In this document: positions 7,330-15,427 of the stretch, piece by piece
Layout of the letters: each line of letters begins with the position of its first letter
How positions within the stretch are numbered: position 1 is the first letter of the stretch
Origin: JAXDLW01 sp050998755
Lineage (GTDB): Bacteria; Chloroflexota; Dormibacteria; DASZGP01
Assembly (NCBI GenBank): GCA_050998755.1
Contig: JBPCPW010000018.1
Span: forward strand, 1-22,514
Reading direction: 5' to 3'
Length of the DNA stretch: 22,514 nucleotides
Program-made: the position numbers and the translations under genes
Notes under the pieces: model-generated
Databases searched by the model: none
The model's input: the letters and a program-made list of their open reading frames with translations, nothing else
What the model was told of the DNA's origin: nothing

Positions 7330-7785
7330 ATGATCTCGCAGGTGACCAGCACACCCGCTGCGGCGCAGCACCTACGCGACCTCGCGCGGCTGCGCCGCGT
7401 CCGCGACCGGATCGACCGGGAGTACGCGCAGCCGCTGGACGTCGAGGCGCTGGCTCGCGGCGCGCATATGTCGGCCGGGCACCTGAGCCGGGAATTCCGG
7501 CTGGCCTACGGCGAGTCGCCGTACAGCTACCTCATGACGCGGCGCATCGAGCGTGCGATGGCGCTGCTGCGGCGGGGCGACATGAGCGTCACCGACGTCT
7601 GCTTCGCGGTCGGCTGCTCGTCACTTGGCACCTTCAGCACTCGTTTCACCGAGCTGGTCGGTACGCCGCCCAGCACCTACCGGCGCCAGACAGCCGGCGC
7701 GACGGCGGAGATCCCCGCCTGTGTTACCAAACAGGTGACCAGACCGGTCAGGAATCGAGAAGCGCCGGTCATCGGGCACGGCTAG
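7330..7785 (+). CDS. AraC-family regulator, DNA-binding domain only
   Basis: 151 residues. It is almost entirely the double helix-turn-helix of the AraC/XylS family: LDVEALARGAHMSAGHLSREFR (about 37-58) is the first HTH, and MSVTDVCFAVGCSSLGTFSTRF (about 85-106) the second, followed by the conserved GTPPSTYRR. There is no N-terminal sensor domain, so it resembles the short MarA/SoxS/Rob-like type, regulated by amount or by binding in the C-terminal tail. It is the first gene of a three-gene run: a VOC gene starts one base after its stop, then a UvrA-like gene. The regulator probably controls this operon. It is divergent from the Xer gene, with no strong promoter seen. Confidence 0.88.
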   Translation: MISQVTSTPAAAQHLRDLARLRRVRDRIDREYAQPLDVEALARGAHMSAGHLSREFRLAYGESPYSYLMTRRIERAMALLRRGDMSVTDVCFAVGCSSLGTFSTRFTELVGTPPSTYRRQTAGATAEIPACVTKQVTRPVRNREAPVIGHG

Positions 7786-7786
7786 C

Positions 7787-8206
7787 ATGACCGCCATGGA
7801 CATCACAATTCACTCAAGTTTCCTGCCTCATACCGACCCGGACGCTTCCCTGGCCTTCTACCGCGACGCCCTCGGCTTCGAGGTCCGACTCGACGTGGGC
7901 AAGGGCACCATGCGCTGGCTCACCGTCGGACCCCCCGCCCAGCCCAGCACCTCCATCGTCCTGGCGCCACCGACCCCCGGACCAGGCTTCACCGACGGCG
8001 AGCGGCGCACCGTCGCCGAGATGATGGCCAAGGGCACCTACGCGGTCATGCTCCTGGCCACCACGGACCTCGACGGTGCATTCGAGCGGCTCCAGGCCAG
8101 CGGCGCCGAGGTCGTCGCGGAACCAACCGAGCAGCCGTACGGCGTTCGCGACTGCGCCTTCCGCGATCCCGCGGGCAACCTGGTGCGCATCCAGGAGCTG
8201 CGCTGA
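7787..8206 (+). CDS. VOC-superfamily protein (glyoxalase/bleomycin-resistance fold)
   Basis: 139 residues from ATG 7787; an ATG at 7796 is equally possible and starts directly at the fold (MDITIHSS). The paired beta-alpha-beta-beta-beta layout is visible: DPDASLAFYRDALGFEV in the first half and TTDLDGAFERLQASGAEVV, then RDCAFRDPAGNLVRIQEL, in the second. Members are metal-dependent lyases, dioxygenases or small-molecule binders including bleomycin- and fosfomycin-resistance proteins. The second half keeps the typical RDPxGN. Context, between an AraC regulator and a UvrA paralogue, points to handling of a toxic small molecule; the exact chemistry is unknown. Confidence 0.85.
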   Translation: MTAMDITIHSSFLPHTDPDASLAFYRDALGFEVRLDVGKGTMRWLTVGPPAQPSTSIVLAPPTPGPGFTDGERRTVAEMMAKGTYAVMLLATTDLDGAFERLQASGAEVVAEPTEQPYGVRDCAFRDPAGNLVRIQELR

Positions 8207-8217
8207 GCCGTTCGGCG

Positions 8218-10572
<2,355 letters not shown>

Positions 10573-10582
10573 GCGAACGCGC

Positions 10583-11038
10583 TTAGGCCTGGGGCTCTCC
10601 GCCGGCAGCCGTGGCCTCGCCTGCCAGCCTGGCCCCAAGCAGCAGGAGCACCCCCGTCACGAGATCGAACACCGCGGCTCCTGATGCCAGGATCCCGGTG
10701 CGGGTGTCGGCGTCGGAGAACTCCGCGAAGATTCGTACCACCAGGATCATGGCTCCAGCGTGGGCCAGTACGACAACGATGGCGTGCGGCACCGACCACA
10801 GTTCGCGGCTGCGTCGTGCCGCGCGCACGAAGGAAACCAGCACCATCGGGAGCCAGCCGAGCCCAAATGTGAAGAGCGCGATGGGTAGGGCCTGCGGGCC
10901 GGCATCACAGCTGTCGGTGCAGGCGCCCAGGTTGACCAGGCCCAGGAGGATGGAAAGGATCCGCAGGCCGAGGAAGATGGTGAAGCTGACAGCGATCCAG
11001 CCCGACACCTCCGCGACCGCCAACAGCCGCTGCCGCAT
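10583..11038 (-). CDS. Hypothetical four-helix membrane protein
   Basis: 151 residues. Four hydrophobic segments are visible at about residues 12-36, 50-70, 85-103 and 118-136. Two cysteines (ACTDSC) lie in the loop after helix 1, perhaps a disulfide on the outer face. Arg-rich RAARRSREL between helices 2 and 3 fits a cytoplasmic loop. I do not recognise the family. It begins 6 bases after the stop of the repeat protein gene, so the two are probably co-transcribed, and is convergent with the UvrA-like gene (10 bases apart). Function unknown. Confidence 0.6.
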   Translation of the reverse strand: MRQRLLAVAEVSGWIAVSFTIFLGLRILSILLGLVNLGACTDSCDAGPQALPIALFTFGLGWLPMVLVSFVRAARRSRELWSVPHAIVVVLAHAGAMILVVRIFAEFSDADTRTGILASGAAVFDLVTGVLLLLGARLAGEATAAGGEPQA

Positions 11039-11044
11039 CTCGAG

Positions 11045-11347
11045 CTAGCTGGCGGAGCTCCGCTTGGCCTTGCGCGCGCCGGCCGGCTTTTTTGCCGGCA
11101 CCTCAGCCGATGCCGATGTTTCAAGCGCATCGGCCGTTCGCGCCAGCTGAATGGCCACCTGGCGCAGGTTGAAGGTCTGCAGCTGCGCGCGATCCGTCAT
11201 GTTCGCCGACAAAGCGATATCGGTCGGCGCGGAGCGCTTCTCGAGCGCGTCCCCGATCCGCGCCAGCTGCTCCGCGATCTGGCGGAAGTAGTGGGTGCGC
11301 TGCTGCTCCTGGTCGGTCATGTTCGAGGGGTGGGGGATCTCGGTCAT
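11045..11347 (-). CDS. Two-repeat helical protein with basic tail, unknown function
   Basis: 100 residues from ATG 11347; the frame is open further up to 11443, but that part overlaps the divergent gene. The protein is an internal duplication with a 40-residue period: residues 9-40 (starting NMTDQEQQ) and 49-80 (starting NMTDRAQL) align without gaps, with about 17 of 32 positions identical, sharing NMTD, T, RQ.A.QLAR and DALE. Each copy looks like one amphipathic helix or helical hairpin. The last 20 residues (AKKPAGARKAKRSS) are Lys/Ala/Arg-rich like histone-type or nucleic-acid-binding tails. No family recognised. It lies upstream of a membrane protein gene in a likely operon. Confidence 0.6.
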   Translation of the reverse strand: MTEIPHPSNMTDQEQQRTHYFRQIAEQLARIGDALEKRSAPTDIALSANMTDRAQLQTFNLRQVAIQLARTADALETSASAEVPAKKPAGARKAKRSSAS

Positions 11348-11356
11348 GGCTGTTTC

Positions 11357-11380
11357 AGTGTATCGGCCAGGCCCTACGAT
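11357..11380. promoter_or_regulatory. Divergent -10 boxes between repeat-protein and PNPOx-like genes
   Basis: The minus strand carries TACACT (11357-11362), 9 bases before ATG 11347, with TTCAAT 16 bases further up. The plus strand carries TACGAT (11375-11380), 9 bases before GTG 11390. Both would give leaderless or nearly leaderless messages. The two promoters overlap back to back, so the two transcription units could be co-regulated. Confidence 0.45.
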
Positions 11381-11389
11381 TGAAGAATC

Positions 11390-11875
11390 GTGCGGTGGCA
11401 GGAGTTCGCTGAGGAGGCACCCGAGCTTGCCCGCCTGGGCCAACAGCGGCTCGAACCCCAGGGGCTCGCGCTGCTGGGCACGCTGCGCCGCGACGGCTCA
11501 CCCCGAATCAGCCCAGTCGAACCGTACTTCGTCGGCCCCGACCTGATGATCGGGATGATGTGGCAGTCGATGAAGGCCCTCGACGTGCTGCGGGATGCCA
11601 GAGTGGTCGTCCATTCCGCAACCACCAACAGGGACGGTGCCGAGGGTGACTTCAAGCTGTACGGCCGCGCCATCCCGCGTGACGACGCTGAATCCAGGTC
11701 CGGTTACTCGGACGCGACATTTGCGCGCATCGAATGGCGGCCGCCGGAGCCCTTTCACCTGTTCGCCATTGACATCCAGAGCGCGGGCTATGTCGTGTTC
11801 GGGAAGCAGAGATTGGGGCTGGCCTGGCACCCCGGCGCACCCCCGAGACGGTTCGAGCTGGCGGGAGACGAATAG
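11390..11875 (+). CDS. Pyridoxamine 5'-phosphate oxidase-fold (flavin/F420-type) protein
   Basis: 161 residues from GTG 11390, which follows a -10 box by 9 bases. The split-barrel pattern is visible: LALLGTLRRDGSPRISPVEPYF near residues 26-48 (the classic 'g.latv..dG.Prv.pv' opening), LMIGMMWQSMKALDVLRDARVVVHSA, a central loop, then FKLYGRA. Such proteins bind FMN, F420 or haem and act as oxidases, reductases or oxygenases; the cofactor cannot be told here. The C-terminal third carries the second half of the barrel (RIEWRPPEPFHLFAIDIQSAGYVVFG). A single-gene unit facing the DHFR-family remnant. Confidence 0.78.
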   Translation: MRWQEFAEEAPELARLGQQRLEPQGLALLGTLRRDGSPRISPVEPYFVGPDLMIGMMWQSMKALDVLRDARVVVHSATTNRDGAEGDFKLYGRAIPRDDAESRSGYSDATFARIEWRPPEPFHLFAIDIQSAGYVVFGKQRLGLAWHPGAPPRRFELAGDE

Positions 11876-11885
11876 GCCCCGGTGG

Positions 11886-12104
11886 CTACCTTTTCGGCAC
11901 GTAGTGCATCGCCACTGCCCCCGAGCCGAACTCCAGCCGGCTCACGAGCTCCAGGTCGACATGCTTCGATAGCCCTGCGAACAACGTCGGCCCGTGGCCC
12001 GCAAGCCTGGGAGTCACCACGAACTCGTACTCATCGATCAAGCCGAGCTCCGTCAACGCCAGCGGGAGCTTCACGCCTCCCACGAGCAGTCGACGGGGTC
12101 GCAT
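11886..12104 (-). pseudogene. 5'-truncated dihydrofolate reductase-family (RibD-C-like) remnant
   Basis: Only about 65 C-terminal codons remain. LLVGGVKLPLAL, then LGLIDEYEFVVTPRLAGHGP and TLFAGL match the end of the RibD-C/DHFR-like family (LxxxGLIDEYxxxVxPxxLGxGxxLF), and FGSGAVAMHYVPKR is a normal C-terminus. Full members are about 180-200 residues, so roughly the first two thirds, including the NADPH-binding start, are gone. No matching fragment is found upstream, where the response-regulator stop lies 27 bases away. Probably a deletion remnant; the leftover ATG-led frame is unlikely to make a functional protein. Confidence 0.7.
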
Positions 12105-12131
12105 GATTACGAGGGGTCCGGCAGACCGACC

Positions 12132-12533
12132 TTAGAGATCCGTCCCGTGCCGGGGCCCCCGGTGCGGCCGATGCTGAGCCGCCCACTGCCTTATCCACCG
12201 CACCAGGTGAGTTGGCCCGACCTTCCATTTCGCCAGGAAATCGATCACGCCGAGGCGCTGCAGGCGATGCTCCTCCTCGGTCGTGAGCTCAGCATTTGAC
12301 AGCATGACCACGGGCTGGCCGGCCGTCTCAGAGTGGGCCCGCAGCTCCTCGACGACCTCGAGGCCGCTCGCCCGGGGCATCTGCATGTCGAGCACCAGCA
12401 GGTCCGGTTCGACCCGCCGCACGGCCTCGAGCGCCTCGACGCCGGCGCGAGCGACCTCCACGTGGTGATCGTCCGACTCCAGGGCCTGCCGGTTCATGGC
12501 AGCTATGTCCGGGTCATCCTCGGCCAGGTACAT
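12132..12533 (-). CDS. Stand-alone response-regulator receiver protein (CheY-like)
   Basis: 133 residues from ATG 12533; the frame is open to TTG 12677, but the upstream part looks non-coding. Receiver features: acidic pocket E5-D6-D7 in YLAEDDPDI, phosphate-accepting D49 in LLVLDMQMPRASG, the switch Ser79 in VVMLSNAE, and K102 in DFLAKWKV. The usual KP after the lysine is KW here. There is no output domain, only a short Arg/His-rich tail, so it acts by protein contact like CheY/Spo0F or passes phosphate on. No histidine kinase is in the window, so it is an orphan. No good ribosome-binding site is visible and the exact start is uncertain. Confidence 0.82.
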   Translation of the reverse strand: MYLAEDDPDIAAMNRQALESDDHHVEVARAGVEALEAVRRVEPDLLVLDMQMPRASGLEVVEELRAHSETAGQPVVMLSNAELTTEEEHRLQRLGVIDFLAKWKVGPTHLVRWIRQWAAQHRPHRGPRHGTDL

Positions 12534-12660
12534 CAAGGTGCTGACTGGGGTCGACCTGTTCCACGCCAAGTACAGGATGCGGCCGGCAGCGGGCAATCCG
12601 CCATAAACGAGGGTAAATAGTTGTATCGACTTCACCGGAGAGCCGCCCGCACCCAAGTAA

Positions 12661-12697
12661 CGTCGTAAAAGATACAATTTACGACGCTACGTTTATA
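12661..12697 (-). promoter_or_regulatory. Perfect 9-base inverted repeat beside a TATAAA box
   Basis: CGTCGTAAA (12661-12669) and TTTACGACG (12678-12686) form a perfect inverted repeat around an 8-base AT-rich centre. On the minus strand it directly follows TATAAA (12692-12697), so it would sit at the start of the message leading to the response regulator and could be an operator. There is no T-run after it, so a terminator is unlikely. The rest of the 12534-12788 gap between the regulator and the PIN gene shows no gene; it is more AT-rich than its surroundings. Confidence 0.4.
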
Positions 12698-12788
12698 CGC
12701 GAGATTGTGACCCCAATCGCCATCGAAGTGTCGTCCCCTACCGAAGCCGAAGGTCGGGAGACATCAGGCGACCGATCCTGAACAACAA

Positions 12789-13163
12789 TCAGACCTGCTC
12801 GATCATGATCGTCAGTCGGGCTGCCCGAACGATGTCGGTGATATCGCCCGTGTCCGCAGTTACGATGCCGTCGCCGCGTCGCGCGGCCCCCTCGACGACG
12901 GTGAGGGCAACGATGTCGCGATGCCCCACAGCCGCCGCCAGGACTCCAACGCGACGCGCCTGGTCGGCAGTCATAGCTTCGACGTCGCACAGCGCCAGGC
13001 ACCTGACCAGGTTGGCCTGCCTCGGCCCGCCGCGCCAGGCCTGCGCCAGCACGGGTGCCGAGACGATCGGAGAGACCTCTTCGGCAAGAAACCCGGCATG
13101 CAGTGCCCACATCCGCCGGTCACCGCGCTCGGCCGCCACGAGCGCGCCCGAGTCATACGTCAC
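12789..13163 (-). CDS. PIN-domain toxin (VapC-like), possibly catalytically weakened
   Basis: 124 residues from GTG 13163, overlapping the antitoxin stop by 4 bases (GTGA). It follows the PIN pattern of the actinobacterial VapC-like group: YDSGALVAAERGDRRMWALH (D4), SAPVLAQAWRGGPRQANL, then RDIVALTVVEGAARRGDGIV and TADTGDI (D104). In relatives I know, the third block reads DVVDAsVV, where the second Asp is the third catalytic acid; here that position is Ala86 (IVAL), while the preceding D83 is kept. If the alignment holds, metal binding and RNase activity may be reduced. PIN toxins cut RNA to slow growth; the neighbouring ribbon-helix-helix protein would neutralise it. Confidence 0.78.
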   Translation of the reverse strand: MTYDSGALVAAERGDRRMWALHAGFLAEEVSPIVSAPVLAQAWRGGPRQANLVRCLALCDVEAMTADQARRVGVLAAAVGHRDIVALTVVEGAARRGDGIVTADTGDITDIVRAARLTIMIEQV

Positions 13164-13450
13164 GCCGATGGCGGCTCGGGTCCATCAGGCTTGAGAACGC
13201 CACGGCCCATCAGGGCGCGAGCCCGCGCCAGCCCATCCGCAAGCTCCTCGACGGTGAGCGCGCCATGCTCCAGCTCCCACTCGGCGATGGCGGCTCTCCC
13301 CTCCTGCAACCGCAGTCGACGGGCGGCGGTGTCCGCGAGCCAGGCGCTGAACGTGGTTCCGCTTGCAGCAGCGGCGGCATCGATGCGCTGCGCGAGTCCG
13401 GCCGGCAGCGACACAGATCTCTTCTCGCGTTGAGCCATGGACCGACTCAT
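13160..13450 (-). CDS. Ribbon-helix-helix antitoxin
   Basis: 96 residues; ATG 13450 or the in-frame ATG 13438 (MAQREKRSVSLP) are both possible. Residues about 10-46 form a ribbon-helix-helix: RSVSLPAGLAQRIDAAAAAS, then GTTFSAWLADTAARRL. The C-terminal half (EELADGLARARALMG and a Pro-rich end) would wrap the toxin. It lies directly before, and overlaps, the PIN gene, the standard order for type II systems. Such antitoxins bind their own promoter; no clear operator was identified upstream. Confidence 0.78.
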   Translation of the reverse strand: MSRSMAQREKRSVSLPAGLAQRIDAAAAASGTTFSAWLADTAARRLRLQEGRAAIAEWELEHGALTVEELADGLARARALMGRGVLKPDGPEPPSA

Positions 13451-13471
13451 GGTAGCACAGCAGTAGGACAG

Positions 13472-14173
13472 CTATAGCAAGCGGTGGTTCGCCGTCAGTG
13501 ATAGGTCGCGGCCAGCCGCCTGGCCGGCTTCGTACCCGGATGAGCTGACGAGCCATGCGCGACGACGGTTGCTTGCCGGGCGGATGTTGGGGTACCGGCG
13601 AGCCACCTCCTCCTGCAGCGCCAGGTCGAGGCGGCGGATCACGACAGTACCGGCTTCTGTGCCAACCATCGAGGTCGAGACTTTCTGGATGTCGCGTTCG
13701 CGCTGCGCCTGCAGACGGGTGTGGATCGCGCCCACGACGCCGCTACGAAAGGCGCCCTTCCACGCCTTGACTCCCTCGGGCCAGGGGTCGGTGCGCCGGT
13801 ACTCGCGATAGGCGATCGTCGCGATACGCTCAATCTCCCTCACCAGGTACACGAACATCTCGTTCACCGCCGCGACGTTTTCACGCCGGCCGACGGCCAC
13901 CATGTAGCCGGGATGACCATGAAGGGGCTGACAAAAGTTGTTGTGGCAGAGGCTCGCAAAGAGCCGCTGGGCCCACATTCGACCACCGACTTCGCGCCCC
14001 TCCTCCACGTACTCCGATGGGTCGCGCAGCGCTTCCAGTGACAGGTTGTGGGCAAACAGCAGCCCCTGCATCTTGGCCACCGCGAGCGCCGCTTCGTGTT
14101 CGTTGCTGCTTCGGCTGAGCCGCTGCAGCTTCCGAATCCGACCAAGGACTGAATCGCTGATGCTCTCCACCAC
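13472..14173 (-). CDS. DUF2786 domain protein
   Basis: 233 residues from GTG 14173; the next codon, GTG 14170, is better spaced from the upstream GGGGGAA. The N-terminal 50 residues match DUF2786: LGRIRKLQRLSRSSNEHEAA, then LAVAKMQGLLFAHNLSLEAL. The rest (a Trp/Tyr-rich middle, then VRRLDLALQEEV-type helices) corresponds to the region usually found after DUF2786. Proteins of this type are common in phages, plasmids and actinobacterial genomes; function unknown, perhaps DNA-associated. It lies beside the toxin-antitoxin pair, consistent with acquired DNA. Confidence 0.78.
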   Translation of the reverse strand: MVESISDSVLGRIRKLQRLSRSSNEHEAALAVAKMQGLLFAHNLSLEALRDPSEYVEEGREVGGRMWAQRLFASLCHNNFCQPLHGHPGYMVAVGRRENVAAVNEMFVYLVREIERIATIAYREYRRTDPWPEGVKAWKGAFRSGVVGAIHTRLQAQRERDIQKVSTSMVGTEAGTVVIRRLDLALQEEVARRYPNIRPASNRRRAWLVSSSGYEAGQAAGRDLSLTANHRLL

Positions 14174-14209
14174 TTCCCCCTGGCTACCCCCAATGCGCTT
14201 ACCAAACGC

Positions 14210-14229
14210 TTGTTCGTATTATACGACAA
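14210..14229 (-). promoter_or_regulatory. TATAAT -10 box inside an inverted repeat (DUF2786 promoter/operator)
   Basis: The minus strand has a perfect TATAAT at 14218-14223, about 44 bases before GTG 14173. It sits in the middle of a dyad, TTGTTCGTA on one side and TACGACAA on the other, differing by one extra T. A repressor binding this dyad would cover the -10 box. No -35 hexamer is recognisable. It does not match the CGAAC-N4-GTTCG LexA box of Gram-positive bacteria. Confidence 0.45.
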
Positions 14230-14281
14230 TTCTGTGTATGCATGCCGAAGGAATCCTGAGCGAATACCTCGTTGCGCCGGT

Positions 14282-14287
14282 TAGAGT
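14282..14287 (+). promoter_or_regulatory. -10 box (TAGAGT) directly before the alpha/beta hydrolase
   Basis: TAGAGT ends 6 bases before ATG 14294, so a transcript would start at or next to the start codon. No -35 box or ribosome-binding site is seen. Confidence 0.35.
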
Positions 14288-14293
14288 CAGGCG

Positions 14294-15097
14294 ATGACGC
14301 AACTCATCTCGGTGAACGGGACACGGTATGCAACTGACCTGCGCGGCTCCGGACCTGACATCGTCATGCTGCACGCTGGCATCTGCGACCGGCACATGTA
14401 CGACGCTCTGCTGGAGGATCTCGGCCGCGACCACCGGGTCCTGGCGTACGACCAGGCGGGTTTCGGGGAGTCCGAGGTGCCCGCCGGGCCGATCGCGCCG
14501 CACCTTGAGCTCTTGAGCCTGATGGACCACGCTGAGATGCCGTCCGCGGTGCTCGTAGGCACCTCATTTGGCTGCCGCGTCGCGTTTGACTGCGCGCTCG
14601 CCGCCCGCGAACGTGTCCGGGCCATCGTCGCGGCCGGCGCCGGGCTGAGCGGCCGCAACGCCCCCGCAGACCTGCTGCCCAGGTTCGCCGAGGTGGATCG
14701 CGCGGTGGATGCCGGGGACCTGCCGCTGGCGAACGAGTACGAGATGCGCATCTGGATGGACGGCGTCGGGCGATCGGTCCCCGTCGACTCGGCTGTGCGA
14801 GCGACGGTGGCGGCGATGAACCTGCAATTGCTCGAAGCTGCGACGGCCGGGCGCGAGGCCGAGGAGCTCGACCCGGACCGGCCCGCCGCAGACCACCTCG
14901 CGGACATCCGGTGCCCGGTACTGGTGGTGATGGGTGAAAACGACCAGCCGCACTGCAGGGAAACGGCCCACCTGATCGCCGACCAAGTGCCCGGCGCCCA
15001 GTTGACCAACATGCCCGGGACGGCGCACCTCCCAAGCCTGGAGCGTCCGGTCGAGTTCGCGGAGCTGGTCCGCCGCTTCATGGCTGACCTCGGCTGA
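14294..15097 (+). CDS. Alpha/beta-fold hydrolase
   Basis: 267 residues, the usual single-domain length. The oxyanion strand VMLHAG (about 24-29), AYDQAGFGES, nucleophile elbow VGTSFG with Ser91, acid D217 in VMGENDQPH and His245 in GTAHLPSLERP are all present, so the catalytic triad is complete. No signal peptide, so cytoplasmic. Substrate cannot be read; relatives include esterases, lactonases and epoxide or C-C bond hydrolases. The cap region between strands 6 and 7 is helical (RFAEVDRAVDAGD to VAAMNLQLLEAA). Its stop abuts the end of the GH114-like remnant on the other strand. Confidence 0.87.
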   Translation: MTQLISVNGTRYATDLRGSGPDIVMLHAGICDRHMYDALLEDLGRDHRVLAYDQAGFGESEVPAGPIAPHLELLSLMDHAEMPSAVLVGTSFGCRVAFDCALAARERVRAIVAAGAGLSGRNAPADLLPRFAEVDRAVDAGDLPLANEYEMRIWMDGVGRSVPVDSAVRATVAAMNLQLLEAATAGREAEELDPDRPAADHLADIRCPVLVVMGENDQPHCRETAHLIADQVPGAQLTNMPGTAHLPSLERPVEFAELVRRFMADLG

Positions 15098-15389
15098 TCA
15101 GCCCGGCCAGAGGCAGGCCTGCTTCTGGCCGGCGCTGGCGTCCGAGGCGTAGGGCGAAAATCCATCCGCGCGGCTGGCGCTGAATGCCCGGGCCGCCGCC
15201 TCGCGGTTGGCGCAGCTGCCGACGTAATCCTCGCGCCGACGTCCACCACTTACGGAACTGCTCACAGGATCCAACATCGAGGTAGGAGATCACCGTTGCC
15301 CCCTGGCTGTGCAGCACCGCCACGTCGTCCCTTGACACGTTGCCAGCGTCGGCGTCAATCACGACCAGGCGCAGCCGCGCCGCGAGGTT
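15098..15389 (-). pseudogene. GH114-like (endo-alpha-1,4-polygalactosaminidase-like) gene remnant
   Basis: Two pieces in different frames. Near 15390-15245 the minus strand reads NLAARLRLVVIDADAG, then VAVLHSQGATVISYLDVGSCE, resembling the DxDA...VAALHAxGxxVICYLDVGSWE start of GH114-type secreted glycosidases. From about 15240 to the stop at 15098 a shifted frame reads EDYVGSCANREAAARAF, then GFSPYASDASAGQKQACLW, which looks like the C-terminal end of the same kind of protein. The central barrel (well over 100 residues) is missing, and the N-terminal part is cut off by the left end of the Tn3-family element. So the gene suffered an internal deletion or frameshift plus a transposon insertion. 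Family call by motif memory, moderate. Confidence 0.5.
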
Positions 15390-15427
15390 GGCCCTTGAGT
15401 AGCAATGGAACAGAAAACCGGGTTAAG
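15390..15427 (+). repeat. Left terminal inverted repeat of a Tn3-family transposon (38 bases)
   Basis: This 38-base stretch begins GGCCCTTGAG and contains TGGAACAGAAAAC and ends in GTTAAG, in register with the 38-base terminal repeat of Tn3 (TGGAACGAAAAC...GTTAAG at the same positions). The stop codon of tnpA (15423-15425) lies inside it, as is common in the family. The outer flank is AGGTT (15385-15389), the expected site of a 5-base target duplication; a confirmed partner copy was not found. Confidence 0.65.

Noticed and set aside
12534..12677. N-terminal extension of the response regulator to TTG 12677
   Set aside because: The added 48 residues include rare codons, overlap the palindrome and have no place in a receiver domain.
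12660..12687. The 28-base palindrome as the chromosomal dif site
   Set aside because: The 11-6-11 geometry fits, but the arms lack the conserved TTATGTTAA-type sequence and the site is far from the Xer gene; no support beyond shape.
14204..14218. LexA (SOS) box before the DUF2786 gene
   Set aside because: GTTCG is present, but the CGAAC half at the proper distance is not.
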